A DNA stretch of 7,375 nucleotides, taken from NCBI GenBank assembly GCA_015520105.1, contig WAQT01000058.1:1-7375 (forward strand), given 5' to 3'. This DNA is from Candidatus Aenigmatarchaeota archaeon. GTDB taxonomy: Archaea > Aenigmatarchaeota > Aenigmatarchaeia > QMZP01. Numbering within the stretch: position 1 is the stretch's first letter; the number at the start of each line of letters is the position of its first letter. Under the pieces are notes generated by a model that saw nothing but the letters and a program-made list of their open reading frames with translations, was not told the DNA's origin and searched no databases. This document shows positions 1 to 5,671 of the stretch, piece by piece. The translations under genes and the position numbers were made by a program.

Positions 1-92
1 AATGGAGTCGTGGCGGGCGAGAGTCCATGCCACGCTTCTCGTCGCGGTTAGGAGACTGGCTGTTGAGCAGCTCTTTTCCGTAAGAAGCTTGC

Positions 93-111
93 AAAAGCGT
101 CAACGGAAAAA
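93..111 (+). repeat. 19-nt direct repeat shared with the 23S intron
   Basis: AAAAGCGTCAACGGAAAAA occurs here and again, identically, at 245-263 inside the 72-nt intron. Here it covers the place where 23S consensus reads roughly CTCAACGGATAAAAG, so part of the match could reflect exon sequence. The preceding bases form a GCAA tetraloop hairpin (87-90/95-98), and TTTTCCG at 74-80 pairs with CGGAAAA at 104-110. I could not draw a BHB around this copy. Confidence 0.8.
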
Positions 112-212
112 CGAATGGGTTGCGATGAAAAGCTATCGGGAAGTGTGCGGGTCATATCGACCCCGTACATTGCTTCTCCGCCGTCGGCTCGGCTCTTCCT
201 GGGCGTGCAGCA

Positions 213-284
213 TGACCCTTTTTACAGGAGCTGACGCTTCCTCAAAAAGCGTCAACGGAAAAATATGTAAAAAGGATCCTGCAA
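213..284 (+). other. 72-nt BHB intron in 23S helix 91
   Basis: Exon helix GGGCG/CGCCC (201-205/286-290) encloses a central 4-bp helix GCAG/CTGC (207-210/279-282). There is a 3-nt bulge CAT (211-213) on one strand and AAG (283-285) on the other. An intron helix follows: 214-215/277-278, a mismatch, then 10 bp at 217-226/266-275. Cutting after the second base of each bulge gives exon ends at 212 and 285. The joined loop TGCAGCAG inside GGGCG/CGCCC is what I recall for archaeal helix 91, at about E. coli 2534/2535. This is the substrate form for archaeal splicing endonuclease. An inner hairpin pairs 232-239 with 247-254. There is no ORF. The intron is homologous in sequence to the variable-arm intron of the tRNA-Leu gene at the other end of the window. 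The alternative is an unspliced expansion of helix 91. Confidence 0.82.
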
Positions 285-512
285 GCGCCCAAGGGTGGGG
301 GTGTTCACCCATCAAAGAGCCACGTTAGCTGGGTTAAGTACGGTGCGAGCCAGTACGTTCTATATCTGCTGGAGGTGTCGGTTGCCTGAGGGGAAGGGAC
401 ATTTAGTACGAAAGGAACAATGTCCCGTGGCCTCTGGTGCATCGGTCGTGACACGCGCGCCGAGTAGCTACGCCATAGCGGATAAGCGCTGAAGGCATAC
501 CAGAAGAAGGCT

Positions 513-530
513 TTAAGCTTATAAGCTTAA
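513..530 (+). repeat. 18-bp perfect palindrome inside the 23S intron
   Basis: TTAAGCTTATAAGCTTAA is its own reverse complement. In RNA it could only form a short-loop hairpin. In DNA the central CTTATAAG resembles a TATA element, but it lies about 25 nt upstream of 547, so it could be a promoter for the intron ORF that is independent of the rRNA transcript. Confidence 0.6.
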
Positions 531-546
531 GTAGTAAAACAGTTCC

Positions 547-690
547 ATGAAGGAACGCGATATTGGAAAAGGAACTCCTTACTGGAGATACATAGAAGAG
601 TGTAGAGAAGCGCTGAGTGATAAGTATCACGAAGCATGCGAAGATTGCGGGTACAAATGCCATATAATCAGGCTTGAGGACGAGCTTTAA
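547..690 (+). CDS. Possible intron-encoded 47-aa Cys-rich protein
   Basis: An ATG-to-TAA frame of 47 codons fills most of the 214-nt 23S intron. I do not recognise the product, which starts MKERDIGKGTPYWRYIEEC. It is acidic and holds C19, C31, C34, C38 plus H28 and H39. The CxxCxxxCH run at 31-39 could bind zinc. It lacks a LAGLIDADG motif and is far too short for known intron homing endonucleases. The start codon lies in the loop of a small hairpin (GTTCC 542-546 with GGAAC 552-556). No Shine-Dalgarno site is visible. A TATA-like core within the palindrome at 513-530 is about 25 nt upstream, the spacing seen at the leaderless genes of this window. A 47-codon open frame can occur by chance in 214 nt, so this call is tentative. 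Confidence 0.35.
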   Translation: MKERDIGKGTPYWRYIEECREALSDKYHEACEDCGYKCHIIRLEDEL

Positions 691-888
691 TCATGTCTTC
701 TTTTGGGCCTAGCTAAGCGCGAAACCGCCCCTGAAAAGAGGCAACCATTCCTCAAACTGATACGCAAGTATCGGCGAGAGGAGGAGGGTCCGGTAGACGA
801 CCGGTTTGATAGGACCGGGGTGTAAGCACCTAGGTTCGCCGAGGTGTTCAGCCCACGGTTACTAACCCCCGAAAGGTCCCGCTCAAAA

Positions 889-984
889 GGATAACTCGCC
901 CAATCATTTTTACAGAGATTGTTTGGACAGATAATCATCTGTTAGGTGTAGCTCTATATCCTGCCTTTGTCACTGACAACGGGA
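889..984 (+). other. 23S-adh intergenic region with two small hairpins
   Basis: No gene is seen. CAATC (901-905) pairs with GATTG (917-921), and ACAGAT (927-932) pairs with ATCTGT (937-942) over a 4-nt loop. A short T run (907-911) lies in the first loop. These could be rRNA 3' processing or termination elements, but the evidence is weak. Confidence 0.3.
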
Positions 985-992
985 TTTATTTA
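985..992 (+). promoter_or_regulatory. TATA box for the alcohol dehydrogenase gene
   Basis: TTTATTTA is centred about 26 nt upstream of the ATG at 1015. In archaea transcription starts about 25 nt from the TATA centre, so the mRNA would begin at or next to the start codon. No ribosome-binding site precedes the ATG, which agrees with a leaderless message. Confidence 0.6.
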
Positions 993-1014
993 ATCATGCA
1001 CATTAACTTTTATC

Positions 1015-2031
1015 ATGAAAGCCATGGTTCTCCCCAGGCCGGGGAAGATGGAAAGCTCCCCCCTTAAGCTCAGGGAGGTTCCTGTCCCTAAGCCGCGGAA
1101 GGGAGAGGTTCTCGTGAGGGTTCTCGCCTGCGGAGTGTGCAGGACAGACCTTGACGTAGCTGAGGGAAGGATAAAGGCAAAGAGAAACGTTATACCCGGC
1201 CACCAGATAGTAGGGGAGGTCGTGAAGACAGGCCCCGGAGCGAAGGAGTTAAAGAAAGGCGAAAGGGTCGGAACAGGCTGGATTCATTCCTCATGCGGCT
1301 CCTGCAGCTTCTGCAGGAAGGGTCTGGAGAACCTTTGCCCGCGCTTCTCGGCAACAGGTCGAGATTTCGACGGTGGCTTTGCAGAGTACGCCATTCTGGA
1401 TTCGAAAACCGCGTTCAGGGTTCCCAAGAAGCTCTCAAGCGAGGAGGCCGCGCCGCTCCTTTGCGCCGGCTCTGTGGGTTACAGGGCGTTGAAACTGTCC
1501 GGACTGAAGAACGGAGAGAATCTCGGTCTTGTCGGTTTCGGCGCATCGAACCACATAGTTCTCAAGGCCGCGAAAGCGATGTTCCCTGATTCGAGAATCT
1601 ATGTCTTCGCCAGAAACCCTGTGGAGAGAAGGCTCGCAAGGAGGCTGGGAGCGTCATGGACCGGAGGCATCGGCTCGATTCCCAAGGAAAGGATGGACAG
1701 CATAATAGACACCACTCCGGCATGGAGACCGTTTGTCCGTTCACTGAGGGTCCTGAAGCCCGGAGGCAGGCTTGTGGTGAATGCGATAGAGAAGATTGAA
1801 CAAGACAAGAGCACCCTTCTCGAGATTGACTACAGGAGAGACCTCTGGCTCGAGAAGGAGATAAAGAGCGTCGCCAACGTCACGCCGAAAGACATATCCT
1901 CGTTCCTCTCCCTCGCCTCAAGAGCTGGAATAAAACCGGAGGTGCAGGCATACCCCCTCGAGGAAGCCAACAGGGCGCTTCTCGACCTGAAGAAGGGAAG
2001 GATAAAGGGCGCGAAGGTCCTGAAGCCCTGA
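1015..2031 (+). CDS. Zinc-dependent alcohol dehydrogenase, MDR superfamily
   Basis: A 338-residue protein of normal length for the family, predicted to be a cytosolic NAD(P)-dependent oxidoreductase of alcohols and aldehydes. The N-terminal GroES-like catalytic domain covers about 1-150. The GVCRTD motif supplies C42, GHQ supplies H63, and LCAG supplies C150 as likely catalytic zinc ligands. Most relatives have GHE, so Q64 is a substitution. The structural zinc site is complete: C94, C97, C100 and C108 in CGSCSFCRKGLENLC. The Rossmann domain follows with GFGASN at 174-179; the last glycine of GxGxxG is replaced, as in relatives with GFGASAH. The pattern ACGVCRTDL...PLLCAG...GYRAL resembles the AdhP-like 'zinc-binding alcohol dehydrogenase family protein' group. 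Substrate and cofactor cannot be read from sequence. It has its own promoter and no functional link to the pilus genes downstream. Confidence 0.93.
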   Translation: MKAMVLPRPGKMESSPLKLREVPVPKPRKGEVLVRVLACGVCRTDLDVAEGRIKAKRNVIPGHQIVGEVVKTGPGAKELKKGERVGTGWIHSSCGSCSFCRKGLENLCPRFSATGRDFDGGFAEYAILDSKTAFRVPKKLSSEEAAPLLCAGSVGYRALKLSGLKNGENLGLVGFGASNHIVLKAAKAMFPDSRIYVFARNPVERRLARRLGASWTGGIGSIPKERMDSIIDTTPAWRPFVRSLRVLKPGGRLVVNAIEKIEQDKSTLLEIDYRRDLWLEKEIKSVANVTPKDISSFLSLASRAGIKPEVQAYPLEEANRALLDLKKGRIKGAKVLKP

Positions 2032-2042
2032 ACAACGCCTCA

Positions 2043-2051
2043 TTTATTATA
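2043..2051 (+). promoter_or_regulatory. TATA box for the first TadC-like gene
   Basis: TTTATTATA is centred about 28 nt before the ATG at 2075, again predicting a leaderless or nearly leaderless transcript. It probably drives both 2075-2968 and the closely spaced gene after it. Confidence 0.55.
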
Positions 2052-2074
2052 ACACCAACATCCCAATATTAATC

Positions 2075-2968
2075 ATGAAGGTTGGCCGCATACCCGTTGT
2101 TCCGATGAAGCTTGATATCGCGATGAAAATATCAAGGAAGTTTCTCGGTATCGGCGAATCCCTCTCGCACATGTTTCCCGGCATGCATTTCGAGCTCGAG
2201 CAGGCCCAGTTCGATTACGAGCCGAGGGAGTGGCTCGCCCTCGCCTTCTTCGTTCTGCTCTTCTACACCTTTATGCTTTTCGGCGCGCTGTTCCCTGTCT
2301 TCGTGGCGGCAAAGCTTGATATTGCAAAAGCGATTGCCTTCCCGTTTCTAATAGGATTTGTGATAGGCCTTGTCGGGTTTGCCTATGTGACATTCTATCC
2401 GAAGTTCTTCCTCACCAAAAAAGTCAAGGCGATAGAGGCTCATCTTCCCCACATGCTCCATCACCTCCTCATAGAGGTGCGTTCCGGAGTCCCGCTCTAC
2501 AACGCCCTCGTCTCGATAGCAAGAAGCAACTACGGGAAGCTCTCCGAGGAGATAGGAAAGGCCGTCAACGAGATAAACACAGGCAAATCCGAGATAGCCG
2601 CGCTCGAGCTGATAACGAGATACAATCCCAGCGTGTATTTCAGAAGGGTGCTCTGGCAGATAGTGAACTCCATGAAATCCGGTGCGGACATAGGCGACAC
2701 CCTAAAGATGATAGTGGACAACCTCGCGGAGGAGCAGAGGGTTGCCATAAAGAAGTACGGCTCCCAGCTCAACCCACTCACTCTCATGTACATGATGTTC
2801 TGCGTGATATTCCCAACCCTTGGAATCACCTTCCTTGTGGTGATATCCTCCTTCATGGGCCTCGGTTTCGACATGCACTTTGTCCTTCTTGGCATACTCG
2901 CCTTCATAGGCCTTTTCCAGTTCGTGCTCATAGGCCTGATAAAGAGTAAGAGACCCATCGGAATATAG
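2075..2968 (+). CDS. Type II secretion F / TadC-like membrane protein (first of pair)
   Basis: A 297-residue inner-membrane platform protein for a type IV filament (pilus, archaellum-like or secretion) system. An N-terminal cytoplasmic stretch of about 52 residues precedes hydrophobic segments at about 53-79 and 86-108. The cytoplasmic helical T2SSF domain lies at about 115-230 and includes LPHMLHHLLIEVRSGVPLYNAL, followed by two further membrane segments at about 234-262 and 268-289. In this family the platform protein anchors the filament and meets the assembly ATPase. Six bases separate its stop from the next gene, another T2SSF protein, and the two together have about the size of one archaeal two-domain FlaJ/PilC protein. 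An internal ATG at residue 11 is an alternative start, but the TATA spacing favours 2075. Confidence 0.85.
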   Translation: MKVGRIPVVPMKLDIAMKISRKFLGIGESLSHMFPGMHFELEQAQFDYEPREWLALAFFVLLFYTFMLFGALFPVFVAAKLDIAKAIAFPFLIGFVIGLVGFAYVTFYPKFFLTKKVKAIEAHLPHMLHHLLIEVRSGVPLYNALVSIARSNYGKLSEEIGKAVNEINTGKSEIAALELITRYNPSVYFRRVLWQIVNSMKSGADIGDTLKMIVDNLAEEQRVAIKKYGSQLNPLTLMYMMFCVIFPTLGITFLVVISSFMGLGFDMHFVLLGILAFIGLFQFVLIGLIKSKRPIGI

Positions 2969-2974
2969 GATAGA

Positions 2975-3844
2975 ATGAAAAGGAAGAGATTCAGGTACTG
3001 GTTCGAGGCGGGCATGGCTCTGGCAGGCGCGGCTATAATAGCGATAAACAACCTCTTCATAGCAGGCATTCTTCCTTTCCTCGTTCCGCTAATCAACGTG
3101 ATAGGCGGCCTTGTAGCCATTCTCCCGCCGGTGCTCCTTGTTTACACCAGATACAGGATAAGAAAGGAGTCGGAGAGAGACTTTGTCTCCTTCCTCATGG
3201 ACCTTTCAGACTCCCTGAATTCGGGCATGACGCTTCCGCTCGCTCTCCACCAGTGCACGAAAAGAAAATACCCTGCTCTTCGCAAGAAGGTCAGAAAGCT
3301 CTCTGCCCAGGTGGACTGGGGAATACCCTTTGACAAGGCCCTCCAGACATTCGCCAAGGACACGCGTTCAGATTCCATAAAGAGGGCGGTGACCACGATT
3401 ACAGAGACCTACAGGGCCGGAGGAAGAATAACCGACACTCTCAACTCGGTCACGAAATCCATTCTGGCAATAAACAAGATAAGCGAGGAAAGGAAATCCT
3501 CTGTATATTCGCAAATAATGATAATATACATAATATTCTTCGTGTTTATCGCAATACTTGTGGTTATGGATGTCATGATATTCCCTTCCCTCCCGTCGGT
3601 CGCTGTTCCGGGATTCATGGGCAACGGAATGGGAAGCGCTCCCCTGCCGCAAAAGGCAATGAGCGAGATGCTCACATACCTTATAATAATACAGGGATTC
3701 TTCGCCGGCCTTGTTGCAGGAAAGATGGCAGAGGGCTCGATGGTTTCCGGACTCAAACACTCCCTCTTCCTTGCGATAGCCGGATACCTTATATTCGCAA
3801 CAGCGTCGCAGATAGAAATACCAATCCTTTCACTCGGAGTTTAA
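2975..3844 (+). CDS. Type II secretion F / TadC-like membrane protein (second of pair)
   Basis: A 289-residue T2SSF-family protein. Membrane segments are at about 12-33 and 36-58, with a cytoplasmic helical domain at about 62-178 (DFVSFLMDLSDSLNSGMTLPLAL). Three more hydrophobic segments follow at about 179-203, 232-251 and 263-280. A glycine- and methionine-rich loop at about 212-226 lies between the last groups. It starts 6 nt after the previous stop and has no TATA box of its own; AGGAT just upstream of the ATG is a weak Shine-Dalgarno match, so it is probably cotranscribed. It is likely to pair with the previous product as the halves of a split platform. Confidence 0.85.
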   Translation: MKRKRFRYWFEAGMALAGAAIIAINNLFIAGILPFLVPLINVIGGLVAILPPVLLVYTRYRIRKESERDFVSFLMDLSDSLNSGMTLPLALHQCTKRKYPALRKKVRKLSAQVDWGIPFDKALQTFAKDTRSDSIKRAVTTITETYRAGGRITDTLNSVTKSILAINKISEERKSSVYSQIMIIYIIFFVFIAILVVMDVMIFPSLPSVAVPGFMGNGMGSAPLPQKAMSEMLTYLIIIQGFFAGLVAGKMAEGSMVSGLKHSLFLAIAGYLIFATASQIEIPILSLGV

Positions 3845-3845
3845 T

Positions 3846-3856
3846 TTTATATATAA
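3846..3856 (+). promoter_or_regulatory. Strong TATA box for the pilin gene
   Basis: TTTATATATAA is the best TATA element in the window, centred about 25 nt upstream of the pilin ATG. It predicts a leaderless pilin mRNA with its own promoter, consistent with pilins needing more copies than platform proteins. Confidence 0.7.
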
Positions 3857-3875
3857 GCTATGGATAAATAAACAT

Positions 3876-4301
3876 ATGGGAAAAATGAAGGGTATTTCTC
3901 CCCTTGTTGCTGTGGTTGCCCTTATAGGAGTCACTCTTATTATATCCGGAATAATAGTCAACTTTGCCACAAGATGGACGACGGGAACGATATCGGAACT
4001 CCAGAAGTGTTCCGAAGCCGGAGTGATAATACAGGGAGCAAGGTACGACAGCGGAACGCAGAATCTCTTCCTTTACGTAAAGAACAGGGGCTCCATGGAT
4101 TTAAGTTTTGACGTCACCCTCAAAAAGAATGACGGTTCCGTGTCCGAGGCACCGGGAACCTACAACACAACAGCCGGACAGCTAAGCACGTTCACGATAA
4201 GCGGAGTAGGAACAGACCTGAGCGAGGTAGTTATTCAGTCTAGGGAATGCCAAGGAGTCCAGGACTTCATACAAAAGAGATGGATAACCGGAATGGCTTG
4301 A
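3876..4301 (+). CDS. Archaeal type IV pilin with class III signal peptide
   Basis: A 141-residue pilin precursor. The basic leader MGKMKG is followed directly by ISPLVAVVALIGVTLIISG, a hydrophobic N-terminal helix at about 7-30. The predicted cleavage by a prepilin peptidase (PibD/FlaK/EppA type) is after G6. The KG-ISP pattern is typical of archaeal pilins. The remainder (35-141) is a beta-rich exported domain with Ser/Thr/Gly content and NTT (97-99) as a possible N-glycosylation sequon. The two Cys residues, C45 and C125, could form a disulfide. Set between TadC-like genes, it is the likely filament subunit or a minor pilin of the system. No peptidase or ATPase gene is in the window. An alternative start at M4 would keep the leader. 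Confidence 0.9.
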   Translation: MGKMKGISPLVAVVALIGVTLIISGIIVNFATRWTTGTISELQKCSEAGVIIQGARYDSGTQNLFLYVKNRGSMDLSFDVTLKKNDGSVSEAPGTYNTTAGQLSTFTISGVGTDLSEVVIQSRECQGVQDFIQKRWITGMA

Positions 4302-4325
4302 TTCTTTTCAGAACTATAGCCGCTG

Positions 4326-4336
4326 TTATTTTAATT
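4326..4336 (+). promoter_or_regulatory. TATA-like element for the third TadC-like gene
   Basis: TTATTTTAATT is centred about 28 nt before the ATG at 4359, the same geometry as the other plus-strand genes. It suggests separate transcription of the third platform-like gene. Confidence 0.5.
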
Positions 4337-4358
4337 AGGCCGCCAACAAATAATAAAC

Positions 4359-5297
4359 ATGTATTCCCTCTACAAGAAGAAGATAGGGGAACTCATCCGC
4401 TATTCCGGAAGCAGGAACAGACCGGGCCAGTTCCTCATTAAGACGCTTGTTTTTGGCCTCTGCTCAGGAACACTTCTTGGCATAATATTCAGGACCTCTT
4501 TTCTCTACGCCTTTCTCGCAGGATTCTTTGCCGTGTTCATTCTCTTCCACGGTTTCCTCATCCTCGCTGTTGACAAGAGAACGAAATTCGTGGAAAAGGT
4601 CCTTCCTGACGCGCTCCAGCTCATGGCAGCGAACATAAAGTCCGGATTCATCCCGAGCAGGGCGCTCCTTCTCTCAGCAAGGAAGGAGTTCGGCCCGCTT
4701 TCCGAGGCCATAAAGAGGTCGGGAAAGGAGATGATGACTGGAAAATCCCTTGAGGAGAGCCTCAGGGAGATAACCAGGAACATAAAGTCCGAGGTTCTCG
4801 AGATAACCATAGGCCTGATAATAAGGGGCATAAAATCCGGAGGCCAGCTTGTCTCCCTCTTCGAGGAAACCGCGATTGACATTAGGAGGAAGGAGTCCAT
4901 AAAGAAGGACGTGAAGGCGAACATACTCATGTACAGCATATTCATAGGCTTTGCCGCGTGCGTCGGAGCGCCCGCGCTCTACGCCCTCTCCGGCTATCTC
5001 GTCTCCACGATATCCGGTCTCGGCAACGCAGTCCAGCTGCCAGAGACCTATACGAGCAGAATGCCTCTCATGAAGTTCGGCTCGGTCGCGATATCCGAGG
5101 ACTTCCTTTTCATGTTCTCTGTCGCCGCTATCATAATAACCACATTCTTCGGAGGCCTCATAATAGGGCTTATAGATTCAGGAAGGGAGAGGGCAGGAAT
5201 AAAATACGTGCCGGTGATGATGGCCATCGCTCTTGTTGTATTCTTTGTGGCAAGGATAGTGGTGTCCTCAATGTTCGGTGCTCTGGTGCCGCAGTAG
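4359..5297 (+). CDS. Type II secretion F / TadC-like membrane protein (third copy)
   Basis: A 312-residue T2SSF-family protein. Two membrane segments lie at about 29-45 and 48-71. The cytoplasmic domain lies at about 75-187, with LPDALQLMAANIKSGFIPSR and a second repeat-like IIRGIKSGGQLVSLF typical of TadC/GspF. Hydrophobic segments follow at about 188-218, 250-273 and 284-308. It is most likely a platform component for the pilin encoded just upstream. Its domain is closer in pattern to bacterial TadB/TadC than to a full two-domain FlaJ. It converges with rps10, leaving 27 nt between stop codons and no obvious T-rich terminator. Confidence 0.85.
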   Translation: MYSLYKKKIGELIRYSGSRNRPGQFLIKTLVFGLCSGTLLGIIFRTSFLYAFLAGFFAVFILFHGFLILAVDKRTKFVEKVLPDALQLMAANIKSGFIPSRALLLSARKEFGPLSEAIKRSGKEMMTGKSLEESLREITRNIKSEVLEITIGLIIRGIKSGGQLVSLFEETAIDIRRKESIKKDVKANILMYSIFIGFAACVGAPALYALSGYLVSTISGLGNAVQLPETYTSRMPLMKFGSVAISEDFLFMFSVAAIIITTFFGGLIIGLIDSGRERAGIKYVPVMMAIALVVFFVARIVVSSMFGALVPQ

Positions 5298-5324
5298 CGC
5301 CTTGCCGAAGAACAATGCTGAATC

Positions 5325-5660
5325 CTACTGGTGTTCGTATTTCTCCTTCATCTCTATGTCTATCTTAACGCCTTCTGGTATAGGGATTCTCACAACCTGC
5401 CTGAGGGCCCTCTCGTTGGAGCCGATGTCCACAACCCTCCTGTGAATCCTCATCTCCCATCTGTCCCAGGTGGCGTTTCCGTGACCGGTCCCGTCTCCAC
5501 ACGGCGTCTTCAGCGTCTGAACCCTCAATTTTTTCGTGGGAAGCGGTATAGGACCCCTGAATGAGACACCATACTTTTTCGCTATCTCCTTCACCTGATT
5601 GCATATCTCCTCGAGTTCCTTGTAGTTCCTTCCTGCAAGCTTTATTCTCGCGAATTCCAT
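5325..5660 (-). CDS. rps10: Small ribosomal subunit protein uS10
   Basis: A 111-residue uS10 of the 30S head. The start MEFARIKLAGRNYKELEEIC, the core GPIPLPTKKL, and ATWDRWEMRIHRR with ERALRQVVRIPIPEGVKIDIEM match archaeal uS10 along its length. A small extra loop (GDGTGHGN) precedes ATWDRW, and a short charged tail ends the protein, so it is slightly longer than the roughly 102 residues usual in archaea. The frame is open upstream to 5801, but the ATG at 5660 is chosen because a Shine-Dalgarno site sits just before it and family homology begins there. It follows rps9 by 4 nt. In many archaea uS10 sits beside the EF-1A gene, so this position is unusual. Confidence 0.95.
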   Translation of the reverse strand: MEFARIKLAGRNYKELEEICNQVKEIAKKYGVSFRGPIPLPTKKLRVQTLKTPCGDGTGHGNATWDRWEMRIHRRVVDIGSNERALRQVVRIPIPEGVKIDIEMKEKYEHQ

Positions 5661-5664
5661 AACA

Positions 5665-5671
5665 TCACCTC
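5665..5671 (-). promoter_or_regulatory. Shine-Dalgarno site deciding the rps10 start
   Basis: GAGGTGA lies 4 nt upstream of the rps10 ATG and overlaps the stop codon of rps9. Internal operon genes here use Shine-Dalgarno initiation, unlike the leaderless first genes. Confidence 0.7.

Larger units (their letters stand above)
499..712 (+). other. 214-nt BHB intron in 23S domain VI
   Basis: The splice structure is close to textbook. Exon helix GCGCT/AGCGC (486-490/716-720) is followed by a G·A mismatch and an A-T pair. A perfect central helix AGGC/GCCT (493-496/707-710) comes next. The 3-nt bulges are ATA (497-499) and AGC (711-713). A 10-bp intron helix (500-509/697-706) has one G·U pair. Cutting after the second base of each bulge joins GAAGGCAT (ending at 498) to CTAAGCGCG (starting at 713), which restores the conserved 23S sequence GGCATCTAAGC. 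The intron carries an 18-bp palindrome (513-530) and a possible small ORF (547-690). No LAGLIDADG homing-endonuclease motif is seen, although larger archaeal 23S introns often encode one. I see no sequence similarity to the other introns in the window. Confidence 0.93.
1..888 (+). rRNA. 23S ribosomal RNA, 3' part (domains V-VI), with two introns
   Basis: This is the large-subunit rRNA, cut at its 5' side by the window edge. Recognisable landmarks in order are TCAACGGA near 100, TCATATCGAC (152-161, helix 89 loop), GTCGGCTC (183-190), the A-loop TGTTC (302-306), AGCTGGGTT (about 327-335), the sarcin-ricin stem-loop (about 396-427), GATAAGCGCTGAA (481-493), CTAAGCGCGAAACC (713-726) and the terminal GGTTACTAACC (about 858-868). 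Exons by the predicted splice sites are 1-212, 285-498 and 713 to about 888; the 3' end is estimated and uncertain by about 15 nt. Exon sequence from about 60 to 182 is unusually divergent, including peptidyl-transferase positions, whereas the rest follows archaeal consensus well. No 5S rRNA is visible downstream. The reading frames overlapping this region are shadows. The identity is firm; whether this copy is functional is not. Confidence 0.93.

Noticed and set aside
60..118. A third intron in the 23S exon
   Set aside because: Despite the 19-nt match to the intron family, no BHB could be drawn and excision would remove the conserved TCAACGG segment, so I kept it only as a repeat.
2..328. 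108-codon plus-strand frame over the 5' end of the window
   Set aside because: It lies across 23S rRNA domain V and the 72-nt intron; the product is Arg-rich low-quality sequence with no family pattern.
889..1014. Possible 5S rRNA or tRNA after 23S
   Set aside because: No 5S helices or tRNA arms could be found; only small hairpins and a TATA box are present.
2530..3120. 196-codon minus-strand frame opposite the TadC-like genes
   Set aside because: It is a shadow of the two T2SSF genes, whose domains and membrane segments are clear on the plus strand.
3368..3760. Overlapping minus-strand frames of 115-130 codons
   Set aside because: They are antisense to a well-supported TadC-like gene and show no family features.
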